Below, one piece after another: positions 51,584 to 60,725 of a stretch of 64,000 nucleotides of DNA (positions are counted from its first letter, which is position 1; every line of letters starts with the position of its first letter). The notes beneath the pieces were generated by a model, which saw only the letters and a program-made list of their open reading frames with translations, had not been told where the DNA came from and ran no database searches. The translations under genes were made by a program, and so were the position numbers. The DNA is taken from assembly GCF_019264485.1 (NCBI RefSeq), contig NZ_JAHVAA010000011.1:248001-312000 (forward strand), in the 5' to 3' direction. This DNA is from Sediminibacterium sp. (lineage in GTDB: Bacteria; Bacteroidota; Bacteroidia; Chitinophagales; Chitinophagaceae).

Positions 51584-52630
51584 CTATTTCAACGAAGCCA
51601 GATCGATGACAAACCTGTATCTCACATCAGCTTTAATCATTCTTTCATATGCTTCATTGATTTGCTGAATGGAAATTACTTCCACATCAGAAACAATATT
51701 ATGTTCTGCACAGAAATCGAGCATCTCCTGTGTTTCTTTGATACCACCGATCATAGAGCCTAAAATGCTTCTCCGTTTAGGCACCAGGTCGAATGCAGGC
51801 ACTTTTGAAGCTGATTCGGGAAGCCCTACAATAATCATGGTTCCGTTTGTTTTTAACAGGTTCAGGTAAGTGCTGAATTCATGATCTGCAGAAACGGTGT
51901 TCAGAATAAAATCAAAAGAGTTTTCGAGGCTCTTCATGGTGTCTTTATCTGTAATCAATGCGAAATGGTGAGCGCCCAATCTTTTTGCATCGGCTTCTTT
52001 GGAAGGAGAAGTACTCAGCATGGTAACTTCTGCACCAAAAGCGGCGGCAAATTTTACACCCATATGTCCCAATCCACCCAAACCAAATACAGCTACTTTA
52101 TGTCCTTTCTTTACCCCAACATAACGCAAGGGTGAGTAGGTAGTAATACCTGCACAAAGCAATGGCGCAACGCCAGCAAGTGGAAGTTTATCGGAAATAT
52201 GCAATGTGTAGTGTTCGTCAACCACAATATTGGTTGAATAACCTCCATAAGTAGGTGCGTTGGTAATACGTTCGCGACCGTTATAAGTACCCACCATTCC
52301 GTCCTCGCAATATTGTTCAAGATCGCTTTTGCAGTTTTCGCAGGTTCTGCATGAATCAACAAAACAACCTACACCAGCGAGATCACCCACTTTAAACTTG
52401 GTTACTTTATCTCCTACGCCCACAACCCTTCCAACAATTTCATGTCCGGGTACCATCGGGAAAATGGCTTTACCCCATTCTTCGCGTGCCTGGTGAATAT
52501 CGGAATGGCAAACTCCGCAATACAAAATGTCGATATGTACATCGTATGGGCCCGGTTCTCTTCTTTCGAGTTGAAAAGGGGTGAGTCTTGCTTTTGGTGT
52601 TTCTGCTGCGTAAGCCTTGGTTGCTATCAT
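51584..52630 (-). CDS. NAD(P)-dependent zinc alcohol dehydrogenase
   Basis: 348 aa, cinnamyl-alcohol-dehydrogenase/YahK-like branch. Catalytic zinc ligands Cys 38-x-x-Cys 41-His 42 region (YCGVCHSDIH) and PGHE (63-64 His-Glu); structural zinc cysteines 94, 97, 100 and 108; cofactor loop VFGLGGLGHMGVKFA. Broad-range aldehyde reductase. It faces the phosphonate locus across a bidirectional terminator. TIGR03351 hydrolases elsewhere are reported next to zinc dehydrogenases, so it could handle acetaldehyde or glycolaldehyde, but here it is on the opposite strand. Confidence 0.9.
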   Translation of the reverse strand: MIATKAYAAETPKARLTPFQLERREPGPYDVHIDILYCGVCHSDIHQAREEWGKAIFPMVPGHEIVGRVVGVGDKVTKFKVGDLAGVGCFVDSCRTCENCKSDLEQYCEDGMVGTYNGRERITNAPTYGGYSTNIVVDEHYTLHISDKLPLAGVAPLLCAGITTYSPLRYVGVKKGHKVAVFGLGGLGHMGVKFAAAFGAEVTMLSTSPSKEADAKRLGAHHFALITDKDTMKSLENSFDFILNTVSADHEFSTYLNLLKTNGTMIIVGLPESASKVPAFDLVPKRRSILGSMIGGIKETQEMLDFCAEHNIVSDVEVISIQQINEAYERMIKADVRYRFVIDLASLK

Positions 52631-52712
52631 ACAATTAATCTTTATGCGAAGGTAACAGCTAAAAAAGTCTGTTGTTCACGCTTTGTTTTACTAAAGTGGA
52701 AAATAAATCCGG

Positions 52713-53570
52713 TTACTTCATGTTGGCTGCCCAAAAATCCAGTGTTCTTTTCCAGGCCAGTTTTGCTGCGGCTTCATTATACCTGGCACCAGAAGTGTCG
52801 TTATGAAAAGCGTGATTCACGCCTTCATAAATGTACACTTCATACTTTACGTTGTTTTTTTTGAGGGCATCTTCATAAGCCGGAATACCAGCATTGATGC
52901 GCTCATCCAGACCACCATAATGTAATTGTAAAGCTGCTTTTATTTTGGGAACATCAGCGGCATCGGCCTGTCTGCCATAAAAAGCAACGGCAGCTTTTAA
53001 ATCAGGAACATTCACAGCCAGTTGATTCACCAATGCACCACCCCAGCAAAAACCTACACAACCGGTTAAGCCAGTACAGTCTTTGCGGCTTTTTAAATAG
53101 TCGAATCCTTTGGCAAAATTGATGAGGTTTTGTTTTGCATCAATTTTACTGAATAATTCTCTTGCCTGGTCCTGATCGGTAGGCGTGCCACCGGCAGACG
53201 ATAGTGCATCTGGTGCTATGGCAATATAACCAGCTTTTGCAGCCCTGCGTGCTACATCGCGAATATGATCATTCAGTCCACGATTTTCATGAATTACAAC
53301 CACACCCCCATATTTTCCATCTTTTTTTGGTTTGGCCAGATAGGCTTTCATGGTTACACCACCTGCATCATAGGTAATCTCTTCCGTATGCAGTTCAATA
53401 TCCTGTTCAGGAACAGTTGCGGCTACTGCATAATTGTTTTCCAACATGGGTAATATGGCCATGGCAGCAGTAGTACTGCCTGCCAGAATAGCCAGACGTT
53501 TTAAAAATACCTCGCGTGGTAAAGGTTTATGTGTGTACTCATCGTACAAATTAATAATCTCCTGTTTCAT
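52713..53570 (-). CDS. Dienelactone hydrolase family protein, exported
   Basis: 285 aa alpha/beta hydrolase. N-terminus has a hydrophobic stretch after REVFLKRLA (about 22-50), a Tat- or Sec-like signal. Catalytic set: nucleophile Cys in GFCWGGALV, Asp near YGGLDERI, His in GVNHAFHND. Such enzymes hydrolyse dienelactones or other esters. Monocistronic between the alcohol dehydrogenase and a terminator hairpin. Confidence 0.88.
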   Translation of the reverse strand: MKQEIINLYDEYTHKPLPREVFLKRLAILAGSTTAAMAILPMLENNYAVAATVPEQDIELHTEEITYDAGGVTMKAYLAKPKKDGKYGGVVVIHENRGLNDHIRDVARRAAKAGYIAIAPDALSSAGGTPTDQDQARELFSKIDAKQNLINFAKGFDYLKSRKDCTGLTGCVGFCWGGALVNQLAVNVPDLKAAVAFYGRQADAADVPKIKAALQLHYGGLDERINAGIPAYEDALKKNNVKYEVYIYEGVNHAFHNDTSGARYNEAAAKLAWKRTLDFWAANMK

Positions 53571-53637
53571 ATGGGTATGCGGTTTTGTATAAATATACCG
53601 ATTGCATATGGGCAGGCAAAATGGTTTACCGAATAAA

Positions 53638-53671
53638 AAACGCTATCTGCCGAGCCTGGCAGATAGCGTTT
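53638..53671. terminator. Hairpin terminator, likely minus strand
   Basis: AAACGCTATCTGCC (53638-53651) and GGCAGATAGCGTTT (53658-53671): perfect 14-bp stem, flanked by A-runs on the left so the minus strand has a T-tract. It serves the small exported proteins at 53694-55102. Confidence 0.85.
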
Positions 53672-53693
53672 AGGAAATAATCATAAATATCGG

Positions 53694-54284
53694 TTATTGA
53701 ATCAGGCTTGCCATTTTTCCAATAGGTAACTGCGATGCCAGTGATATCAGTTCGGCTTCGGAGCTGTTATTTATTTTTAAACTGAGAAGTGCATTACTCA
53801 GCGGAATTTCTAAGCGGTACGTATTCTGTTCGTCATCTTCTTTATTCAGTCTTGCTTTATAATTACCCACTTTTACAATTTTTGTATTCGGATCACCACC
53901 AAATCCTGCCATTAAAGGAGCGTTGATATACGCATTGAGGGTATTTAATAAAGGTGAATTAATGACCACATTCAAAGCTGCTTTTTTACTAAAATGCCCA
54001 TAATTTTTTTCAATGGTTACGCCTGTAAACTGACTGCTACCTGAAACATTTTCTTCTTTTGGAACAGGGGTCAGCGTATCCAGTGATGTTGGAAATAATT
54101 TTAAAACCTCTTTGCCAATAGTGATATCAAGGTCCTGCATCATTTGTAATAAAGCGAAATGTGCATCCTGTAATTTACCTGAACTGTAACTGTTTTGTGC
54201 AGTTGCAATATTTTTTTTGAAATCCTGTGCATATGTCAGCGAGGTTAACAATAATGCAAGCAGGATACTGTAAGTCTTTTTCAT
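53694..54284 (-). CDS. Small exported protein A of a paralogous pair
   Basis: 196 aa, signal peptide SILLALLLTSLTYAQ. No domain recognised. A segment around residues 25-65 (LQDAHFALLQMMQDLDITIG, KEVLKLFPTS) matches in layout the neighbouring protein's FGEARFSVQQALLGVELQIG, QLLQSLPTE, so the two are distant paralogs. Probably periplasmic. Starts 14 bp after the upstream partner's stop, so co-transcribed. Confidence 0.7.
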   Translation of the reverse strand: MKKTYSILLALLLTSLTYAQDFKKNIATAQNSYSSGKLQDAHFALLQMMQDLDITIGKEVLKLFPTSLDTLTPVPKEENVSGSSQFTGVTIEKNYGHFSKKAALNVVINSPLLNTLNAYINAPLMAGFGGDPNTKIVKVGNYKARLNKEDDEQNTYRLEIPLSNALLSLKINNSSEAELISLASQLPIGKMASLIQ

Positions 54285-54298
54285 TTATTTGTATTTAC

Positions 54299-55102
54299 TT
54301 ATTGTTGACCCATTGTTTTTTTAATCATATCGATATCAAATTGCTGAACTGCGTCCATGATATCTTTTTCTGTAGTAAAATTGATGCCTTTCCAGGTAAT
54401 CATACCGCCAGTACCCATTTGCATCAGTATGGTATAACCTTCTCTTTCTTCAAATTGAATAATGGCTTTATTGCCTTTTATCCTGATTTGTTTGGTGTTT
54501 TGTGTTTCACCGTTTGATTGAGTGGAAGCAAACCCAAAGTACATATCAAGTGCACCGGCATACATAGCGTTATTACCTATAAGCACAGATAACTGTTTGT
54601 CATCTTTCTGGTAAACACGCTGTATGGTAAGGTTGGCCCAGCCATAACGAACACTCATTACCCTGTCTTCAGTTGAATCTTTGGGCAAACCAACAATTTC
54701 AGTAGGGAGCGATTGCAACAACTGGTTGCCAATTTGAAGTTCAACACCGAGTAAAGCCTGTTGAACAGAAAACCTTGCTTCGCCAAACTGTTGCTTATTG
54801 AATGCAAGATCAGCATCTGTAATCTGTTGTAAAACATCAGGTACGGTAGAATTTTTAAGTCCTTCACCCGATTTATTAATCGGTCTTCCATTTTTAGTAG
54901 TACCCGGCAGATTTGTATTGGTGTTATTATTGGCAGGGACATTCGTTGTTCCAGTTTTGTCGGTTACTTTTTTGTCGAGCACTTCTTCCGCCTTTTTTTC
55001 TACTTTGTCTTTTAGTTTTTTTAGAAAACCCTGTGAATAAGACTCAGTTTGTAAAGCAAGGGCCGCACACACAAAAAGAATGGTGAATAGTTTTTGTTTC
55101 AT
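54299..55102 (-). CDS. Exported protein B of a paralogous pair
   Basis: 267 aa from MKQKLFTI (55102); the 7-residue upstream extension is unnecessary. Signal peptide to SYSQ, then a charged helix (FLKKLKDKVEKKAEEVLDKK), an Asn/Thr-rich linker, and a C-terminal domain shared in outline with protein A. The charged helix after the signal is common in Bacteroidota surface or periplasmic proteins of unknown function. Precedes protein A in one operon. Confidence 0.7.
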   Translation of the reverse strand: MKQKLFTILFVCAALALQTESYSQGFLKKLKDKVEKKAEEVLDKKVTDKTGTTNVPANNNTNTNLPGTTKNGRPINKSGEGLKNSTVPDVLQQITDADLAFNKQQFGEARFSVQQALLGVELQIGNQLLQSLPTEIVGLPKDSTEDRVMSVRYGWANLTIQRVYQKDDKQLSVLIGNNAMYAGALDMYFGFASTQSNGETQNTKQIRIKGNKAIIQFEEREGYTILMQMGTGGMITWKGINFTTEKDIMDAVQQFDIDMIKKTMGQQ

Positions 55103-55251
55103 GGTAATGATTTCGAAACACAAAACTATTGTTGCTTAAAAGCCAATACAAACCATTCATGATGGCATACGACCGACTATATCATCGGTTATTGTTGATT
55201 TACAATGCGTTATCAATTTTATCACATAAATATGTGAGCGAAAATTAGCAA

Positions 55252-55563
55252 TCAAAAGATGTGTCTTTGCTCATCCTGTTTTTTTTCATCCAGCTTTTGC
55301 TGCTCTATGTACAAGAGGTGATTCGCTTCAAGTAGTTTTTCCATATACTCATATAATAAGAGTATGGCAGCTCTTTCTCTATTGGTGAGTGTTTTATTGT
55401 AGCTACCGGTAACCGTTGTTTTCAGCCAATCCCATAACATTATTTTCAATTCCGGTAAATGTGCAAAATCGAATAATTCAGCAAGTACAAGTTGTGGATT
55501 ATTGATTTCTTCTCTGGTTAAAGCCGACAAGATTGGCTTTTCGTGATGAATTTCCTGTTGCAT
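55252..55563 (-). CDS. Hypothetical protein
   Basis: 103 aa, helical, no signal, no family recognised. Segments PQLVLAELFDFAHLPELK and RERAAILLLYEYMEKLLEAN suggest a small helical bundle. Its start faces the HTH regulator gene at 55824 across 260 bp of AT-rich DNA in which I see nothing beyond a likely divergent promoter. Confidence 0.5.
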   Translation of the reverse strand: MQQEIHHEKPILSALTREEINNPQLVLAELFDFAHLPELKIMLWDWLKTTVTGSYNKTLTNRERAAILLLYEYMEKLLEANHLLYIEQQKLDEKKQDEQRHIF

Positions 55564-55823
55564 GGTAAGTTATTAGAAATCTTTCAATACTTCTAACGCG
55601 AAGTGTTGCGGCAGATCACAGACTTACGACATTTAATTTTTTCGTTAATGACCTGTATTGATATTATTTCTGCGGGTTTTACCAGGCCAAATCAGGTATA
55701 AATACGTATTGCAGCATTTATATTTTATCTCTTTCTTCGTAAGGTATTGAAGAGGTAAAAATATAAAATCGTTTTCTATCATCTTCTATCTGAATTCCGA
55801 CATTTTCTAAACATTTATACACA

Positions 55824-56222
55824 ATGACAGCTCCAGAAAGATTTTATCAGTTTATAGAATATAAACGTTTACGCCCAAGAAAAGTAGAAATAGAATGTGG
55901 TTTATCAAATGGCTATTTGGGCAAACAGCGCAAAAACAAAGGCTCTTTCGGGGGTGCCATTTTATTCAAGATTGAAAAACGTTTCCCCGAACTGAATATT
56001 ACCTGGCTACTCTCCGGAGAAGGTGAAATGCTCAATGCAACGTATCGCGAAGTGAAAATGGAAATAATGAATACGGTTGAGGAGGAGTCCGCCTCATATG
56101 GCTTGGTGATGCGCGAATTGGTACCCTTATTGAAACAACAAATCAGTCAACTTGAAGCTGCTTTACTCGATAAACAGAAGCTTATAGAAATACTGGAGCA
56201 TCAGATAAAGCAGGGAGAATAA
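55824..56222 (+). CDS. CI/XRE-like helix-turn-helix regulator
   Basis: 132 aa. N-terminal HTH of the phage-repressor type: RFYQFIEYKRLRPRKVEIEC, GLSNGYLGKQRKNKGS, then the FPELNITWLLSGEGEML motif that typifies this Bacteroidota family; the C-terminal half is a coiled coil (LLKQQISQLEAALLDKQKLI) likely for oligomerisation. No phage genes are nearby. A symmetric terminator follows. Confidence 0.8.
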   Translation: MTAPERFYQFIEYKRLRPRKVEIECGLSNGYLGKQRKNKGSFGGAILFKIEKRFPELNITWLLSGEGEMLNATYREVKMEIMNTVEEESASYGLVMRELVPLLKQQISQLEAALLDKQKLIEILEHQIKQGE

Positions 56223-56256
56223 TAGTATTGTAAAAAGTTGTCAGATCGGGCAACTA

Positions 56257-56292
56257 GAAAAAAGTCCTTCTAAAACAGAAGGACTTTTTTCT
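56257..56292. terminator. Bidirectional intrinsic terminator
   Basis: AGAAAAAAGTCCTTCT (56257-56272) and AGAAGGACTTTTTTCT (56277-56292): perfect 16-bp inverted repeat with four-base loop, A- and T-runs on both sides, between the convergent HTH and gcvP genes. Confidence 0.92.
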
Positions 56293-56318
56293 AGGACGAT
56301 TCATTCAAACATTATTGG

Positions 56319-59189
56319 TTATTCTGTTACATAGGATGAAACAGGTTCACAGGTACAGATGAGGTTCCTGTCTCCATGTGTATTGTTTACCCTTGCCACA
56401 CTGGGCCAGAATTTATGCTGGGTTACATAGTACAATGGAAATGCAGCTTGCTGACGACTATAAGCATGTTTCCATTCATCGTTACAGATAACAGCCTGAG
56501 TATGGGGTGCATTTTTCAAAGGGTTATCTGTTTTATCAGATTGGCCTTCTTCAATCGCTTTTATTTCTTCATAGATTGATATCAGCGCATCGCAGAAACG
56601 GTCTAACTCGGCTTTGTCTTCACTTTCTGTAGGCTCAATCATGATGGTGCCCGGCACAGGAAAACTCATGGTAGGTGCATGGAATCCATAATCAATCAGT
56701 CTTTTGGCAACATCTTCTGCTTCAATACCAACACTTTGCTTAAATGGACGCAGGTCAACAATAAACTCATGCGCACAAGTGCCATTGGTTCCGGTATATA
56801 ATATCTTATAGTATTTCTCCAGACGTGCTTTCATATAATTGGCATTCAGGATGGCATACTCCGTTGAGCGTCTGATACCCTCTTCACCCAACATCTTAAT
56901 ATAACCATAACTGATGAGTAGTATGCTTGCAGAGCCATATTGTGCGGCACTTACAGCCAGTGCAGGGTTGCCCAATACTGTATGACCTGGTAAATAAGGC
57001 GCCAGCTTATCGTTTACACAAATTGGTCCCATGCCCGGGCCACCACCACCGTGTGGAATAGCAAAAGTTTTATGGAGATTAAGGTGACAAACATCGGCAC
57101 CTATCATACCAGGACTTGTTAAACCAACCTGTGCATTCATATTTGCACCATCCATATATACGAGTCCGCCATTATCGTGAATAGTCTGACAGATATCCTT
57201 AATGGTTTCTTCAAACACTCCATGTGTAGATGGGTAGGTAACCATTAATGCACCTAAGCTGTCTTTGTATTGTTCTGCTTTAGCTTTAAGGTCTGCCACA
57301 TCAATATTACCTGCATCATCGCATTTTACTACTACAACTTTAAATCCGGCCATTACTGCGCTGGCAGGGTTGGTTCCGTGTGCGCTGATAGGAATGAGTA
57401 CCACATTTCTGTGTGCTTCATTTCTTGCTGCGTGATAAGCACGAATGGTTAATAAGCCGGCATACTCACCTTGTGCACCGCTGTTGGGTTGCAGGCTGCA
57501 GGCAGTAAAACCGGTTATTTTACACAAGTAATCGTTGAGTTCATCGATGATTTGCTGGTAACCTGCTGTTTGCGATGCAGGTGCAAATGGATGTAATCCT
57601 CCAAACTCAGGCCAGCTCACCGGAATCATTTCTGATGCCGCATTCAGTTTCATGGTGCAACTTCCCAGACTGATCATACTCGTATTCAGCGATAGGTCTT
57701 TGTTTTCCAGTTGTTTTATATAACGCATCATCTGACTTTCGCTTCTGTGCGTATTGAAAACAGGATGGGTGAGGTAAGATGAAGTACGTAAGAGACCCTC
57801 AGCTAACTGGTAATTACTGTGAGATAAATCAGCATCACTAATTGTTACCAAAGGTTTTCCTGCTGCTTTTGAAAAAATACTGAGTATTGTATTGATATCA
57901 TTTACAGAAGTAGTTTCATCAATGCTGATGATTATTCCATCTTTATGGTAAAAGAAATTGGCTTCATCGGCTTCTGCTGTTTTTTTAACGGCTTCTTTGT
58001 CTACCCCTGAAACAGATAAAGTATCAAAATAACTTTTATTTACCTGAGCAATACCCATCTTCGCCAGACCATCAGATAATAGTTTAGCAAGGAGGTGAAC
58101 ACGGGTAGCTATTTGTTTTAGTCCGGTTGAACCATGAAATACGGCATACATTGCTGCCATATTAGCCAGCAGTGCCTGAGCAGTACAAATATTAGATGTT
58201 GCTTTTTCTCTTTTAATATGCTGTTCTCTGGTTTGGAGAGCCATGCGCAATGCACGGTTACCCTGTGCATCGATACTTACACCAATCAGTCGGCCCGGCA
58301 TTCCTCTTTTAAAATCATCCTGGGTAGCAAAAAAAGCAGCATGTGGACCGCCAAAGCCCATGGGTACACCAAAACGTTGTGCACTGCCCACAGCAACATC
58401 GGCACCTAGTTCACCCGGAGGTGTGAGTAAGGTAAGTGCCAGCAGATCGGTAGCCATAATCACCAAACCACCTGCACTATGTACTTTCTCAATAAAATGG
58501 CGGTGGTCTTCTGCTGCACCTTTACTGTTGGGGTATTGAATCAGGGCCCCAAAATAAGTTTCATCAATACTTGCAGTACTATAGTCACCGATTACGATGT
58601 CAATTCCAATAGGTTCAGCTCGGGTAACCAGTACATCTATGGTTTGCTGGAATGTATGCTGGTCAACAAACAATCTTGGTTTACTGATTACATCGGTTTT
58701 ATTGACGTGGTGGAAGATCATGGCCATGGCTTCAGCTGCAGCCGTAGCTTCATCTAACAGAGAAGCATTTGAAATAGGCAGACCTGTGAGATCGGATACC
58801 ATTGTCTGAAAATTAAGCAGACTTTCAAGACGACCCTGTGAAATTTCAGCCTGATAGGGGGTGTATTGGGTGTACCATCCCGGGTTTTCAAAAATATTAC
58901 GCAGGATTACGCTGGGCGTAATAGTGCCATAATAACCCTGACCAATATAATTTTTAAATACTTTATTCTTCGATGCAATCTTTTTGAGTTCACTCAGGTA
59001 GTGGAATTCGCTGATGGCTGCCGGTACACCTAATGGTTTTTTGATGCGGATGCTGTCGGGAACCGTTTTGCTGATGAGCTCATCCAGTGAAGCGGTGCCA
59101 ATTACTTCTAACATTCTATGGGTATCGGATTCATTGGGTCCGATATGACGTGTCTGAAACTCTGCTGATTGGTGTTCAAAAAGATTCAT
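56319..59189 (-). CDS. gcvP: Glycine dehydrogenase (decarboxylating), P-protein
   Basis: 956 aa, the fused one-chain P-protein of the glycine cleavage system: decarboxylates glycine with PLP and passes the aminomethyl group to GcvH. Both halves are present; the PLP Lys is in [20 protein letters not shown] near residue 705, with the GGGGP loop next to it. N-terminal marker [12 protein letters not shown]. gcvT and gcvH are not in the window. PhnZ chemistry yields glycine, but no regulatory link to that locus is visible. Confidence 0.98.
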   Translation of the reverse strand: MNLFEHQSAEFQTRHIGPNESDTHRMLEVIGTASLDELISKTVPDSIRIKKPLGVPAAISEFHYLSELKKIASKNKVFKNYIGQGYYGTITPSVILRNIFENPGWYTQYTPYQAEISQGRLESLLNFQTMVSDLTGLPISNASLLDEATAAAEAMAMIFHHVNKTDVISKPRLFVDQHTFQQTIDVLVTRAEPIGIDIVIGDYSTASIDETYFGALIQYPNSKGAAEDHRHFIEKVHSAGGLVIMATDLLALTLLTPPGELGADVAVGSAQRFGVPMGFGGPHAAFFATQDDFKRGMPGRLIGVSIDAQGNRALRMALQTREQHIKREKATSNICTAQALLANMAAMYAVFHGSTGLKQIATRVHLLAKLLSDGLAKMGIAQVNKSYFDTLSVSGVDKEAVKKTAEADEANFFYHKDGIIISIDETTSVNDINTILSIFSKAAGKPLVTISDADLSHSNYQLAEGLLRTSSYLTHPVFNTHRSESQMMRYIKQLENKDLSLNTSMISLGSCTMKLNAASEMIPVSWPEFGGLHPFAPASQTAGYQQIIDELNDYLCKITGFTACSLQPNSGAQGEYAGLLTIRAYHAARNEAHRNVVLIPISAHGTNPASAVMAGFKVVVVKCDDAGNIDVADLKAKAEQYKDSLGALMVTYPSTHGVFEETIKDICQTIHDNGGLVYMDGANMNAQVGLTSPGMIGADVCHLNLHKTFAIPHGGGGPGMGPICVNDKLAPYLPGHTVLGNPALAVSAAQYGSASILLISYGYIKMLGEEGIRRSTEYAILNANYMKARLEKYYKILYTGTNGTCAHEFIVDLRPFKQSVGIEAEDVAKRLIDYGFHAPTMSFPVPGTIMIEPTESEDKAELDRFCDALISIYEEIKAIEEGQSDKTDNPLKNAPHTQAVICNDEWKHAYSRQQAAFPLYYVTQHKFWPSVARVNNTHGDRNLICTCEPVSSYVTE

Positions 59190-59355
59190 ATTCAGGAATG
59201 GCTTAAAATGATGATAAAAAACCCAGCTTTAACGGCAGGGGGTTTTAAACGCCGCAAAGGTAAGCTTCCACAACGGGAAAATTCATCTTTTGTTCATCCG
59301 GTTAATAAGCTGTGAATCAAATTATTTCAATATTTTTAAAATCATAATATTGCAC

Positions 59356-60150
59356 ATGAAATCAACGCGTTGTGCCAACTGCGGCCGGGAACTGACTCCC
59401 GATTTTAATGTTTGTCCGGGATGTGGTCAGAAAACGAGCATTCACCGTTTCACCATGCCCCATTTTTTGCATGAGCTCTTACATGCGTTTACACATGCCG
59501 ACAAAGGGGCCCTTTTTCTGCTAAAAGAATTGATCGTAAAACCTGGAGTGGTATTACAGGAATATATTCTGGAAGGTAAAAGGAAAAAATATTTTAACCC
59601 TTTTACTTTATTATTAATTGTACTGGGGTTTTCGGTATTTATGAATTCTATTTTTCATCCTTTTCAGAAGAACCAATACATTACCGAGGAACAGATTGCA
59701 TCTGCAAAAACACAGGAGAAAAAAGCCTTCTATCAGCGTATTACAGAAAAACAGGCGAAGGTTAATGATTTTATGGAGAAACGAACCAATATCGTTACGT
59801 TTCTGATTGCTCCTGTTATGGCATTTGCTTTCTGGCTTGTATTTAAGGGAAAGCGATTGAATTTTGCAGAACATCTTGTAGCCTATCTTATACTCACCAG
59901 TATGCTTTCGTTACTGAGTACCATTTCATTTGTTCCTTTACTGACATTGTTATCACGCGATAAATTTTACATCGTAGCTACTTCAAATCTGTTGATTCAG
60001 TTCGTGTATACCAGTTTTGCTTATTCTAAATTTTTAAAGTTAAAAGGCTTTGGTGAAATACTGATGGTAACAGTGGCCAATATTTTAGGGATGGTTTTCT
60101 GGCTCATATTGATAACTATTGCCACATTTGTTTATTTTCTCACTTCCTGA
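59356..60150 (+). CDS. DUF3667 zinc-ribbon membrane protein
   Basis: 264 aa from ATG 59356, chosen because the first zinc ligands follow at once. CANCGRELTPDFNVCPGCGQK is a CxxC-x11-CxxC zinc ribbon, then the DUF3667 core (HFLHELLHAFTHADKGALF, LIVKPGVVLQEYILEGKRKK, YFNPFTLLLIVLG) and five or so membrane segments. Function unknown. Divergent from gcvP. Confidence 0.88.
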   Translation: MKSTRCANCGRELTPDFNVCPGCGQKTSIHRFTMPHFLHELLHAFTHADKGALFLLKELIVKPGVVLQEYILEGKRKKYFNPFTLLLIVLGFSVFMNSIFHPFQKNQYITEEQIASAKTQEKKAFYQRITEKQAKVNDFMEKRTNIVTFLIAPVMAFAFWLVFKGKRLNFAEHLVAYLILTSMLSLLSTISFVPLLTLLSRDKFYIVATSNLLIQFVYTSFAYSKFLKLKGFGEILMVTVANILGMVFWLILITIATFVYFLTS

Positions 60151-60191
60151 AGTATAAAAATGATAGTGTTATCTTTGCCTAAATATTTTTC

Positions 60192-60656
60192 ATGCAGCAA
60201 TGGGAAAAATTAAGTGCTGATCATCAGAAGCAATACAAACAATTTCTGCAACGAGCCGATAAGAATAAGGTATTGAAACTATTGCCTGAACTACATGAGA
60301 AAGCATTTGCTGAAATAGATTGTCTCACTTGTGCCAACTGTTGTAAAAACTATTCGCCCCGCTTTAAAACACCTGATATAAAGCGTATCAGTAAATTACT
60401 GAAACTAAAAGAAAGCGCTTTTATTGATACCTATCTTTCACTCGATACCGAGGGCGATTATGTTACCAATACAAAACCCTGTCCATTCCTTGGCTCAGAT
60501 AATTACTGTAGTATTTATGAAGATCGTCCGTCTGATTGTAAACGCTTTCCCTACACAGATGAAGATGTGCTGATAAAGAGACCTGTAATTACACTGAAAA
60601 ATTCAACTTTTTGCCCGGCTGTACATCATGTACTCGAACATTTACTGAAGTCATAA
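60192..60656 (+). CDS. YkgJ-family cysteine cluster protein
   Basis: 154 aa. Eight clustered cysteines, in CLTCANCCKNYSPRF and PCPFL, CSIYEDRP, CKRFPY, fit the YkgJ/UPF0153 Zn- or Fe-binding cluster. No signal peptide; role unknown. Starts 41 bp after the DUF3667 gene and is followed 69 bp later by the Kef-type antiporter. Confidence 0.88.
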   Translation: MQQWEKLSADHQKQYKQFLQRADKNKVLKLLPELHEKAFAEIDCLTCANCCKNYSPRFKTPDIKRISKLLKLKESAFIDTYLSLDTEGDYVTNTKPCPFLGSDNYCSIYEDRPSDCKRFPYTDEDVLIKRPVITLKNSTFCPAVHHVLEHLLKS

Positions 60657-60725
60657 ACAGTTCCGGTTTTTTTTGTATATTCTCGCCATTCCCTGAGCGC
60701 ATTATCTATTTTTAAAGATTGGACT

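Noticed and set aside
55824..56222. Prophage repressor marking a prophage
   Set aside because: No phage structural, integrase or replication genes are nearby; the HTH family is common on Bacteroidota chromosomes.
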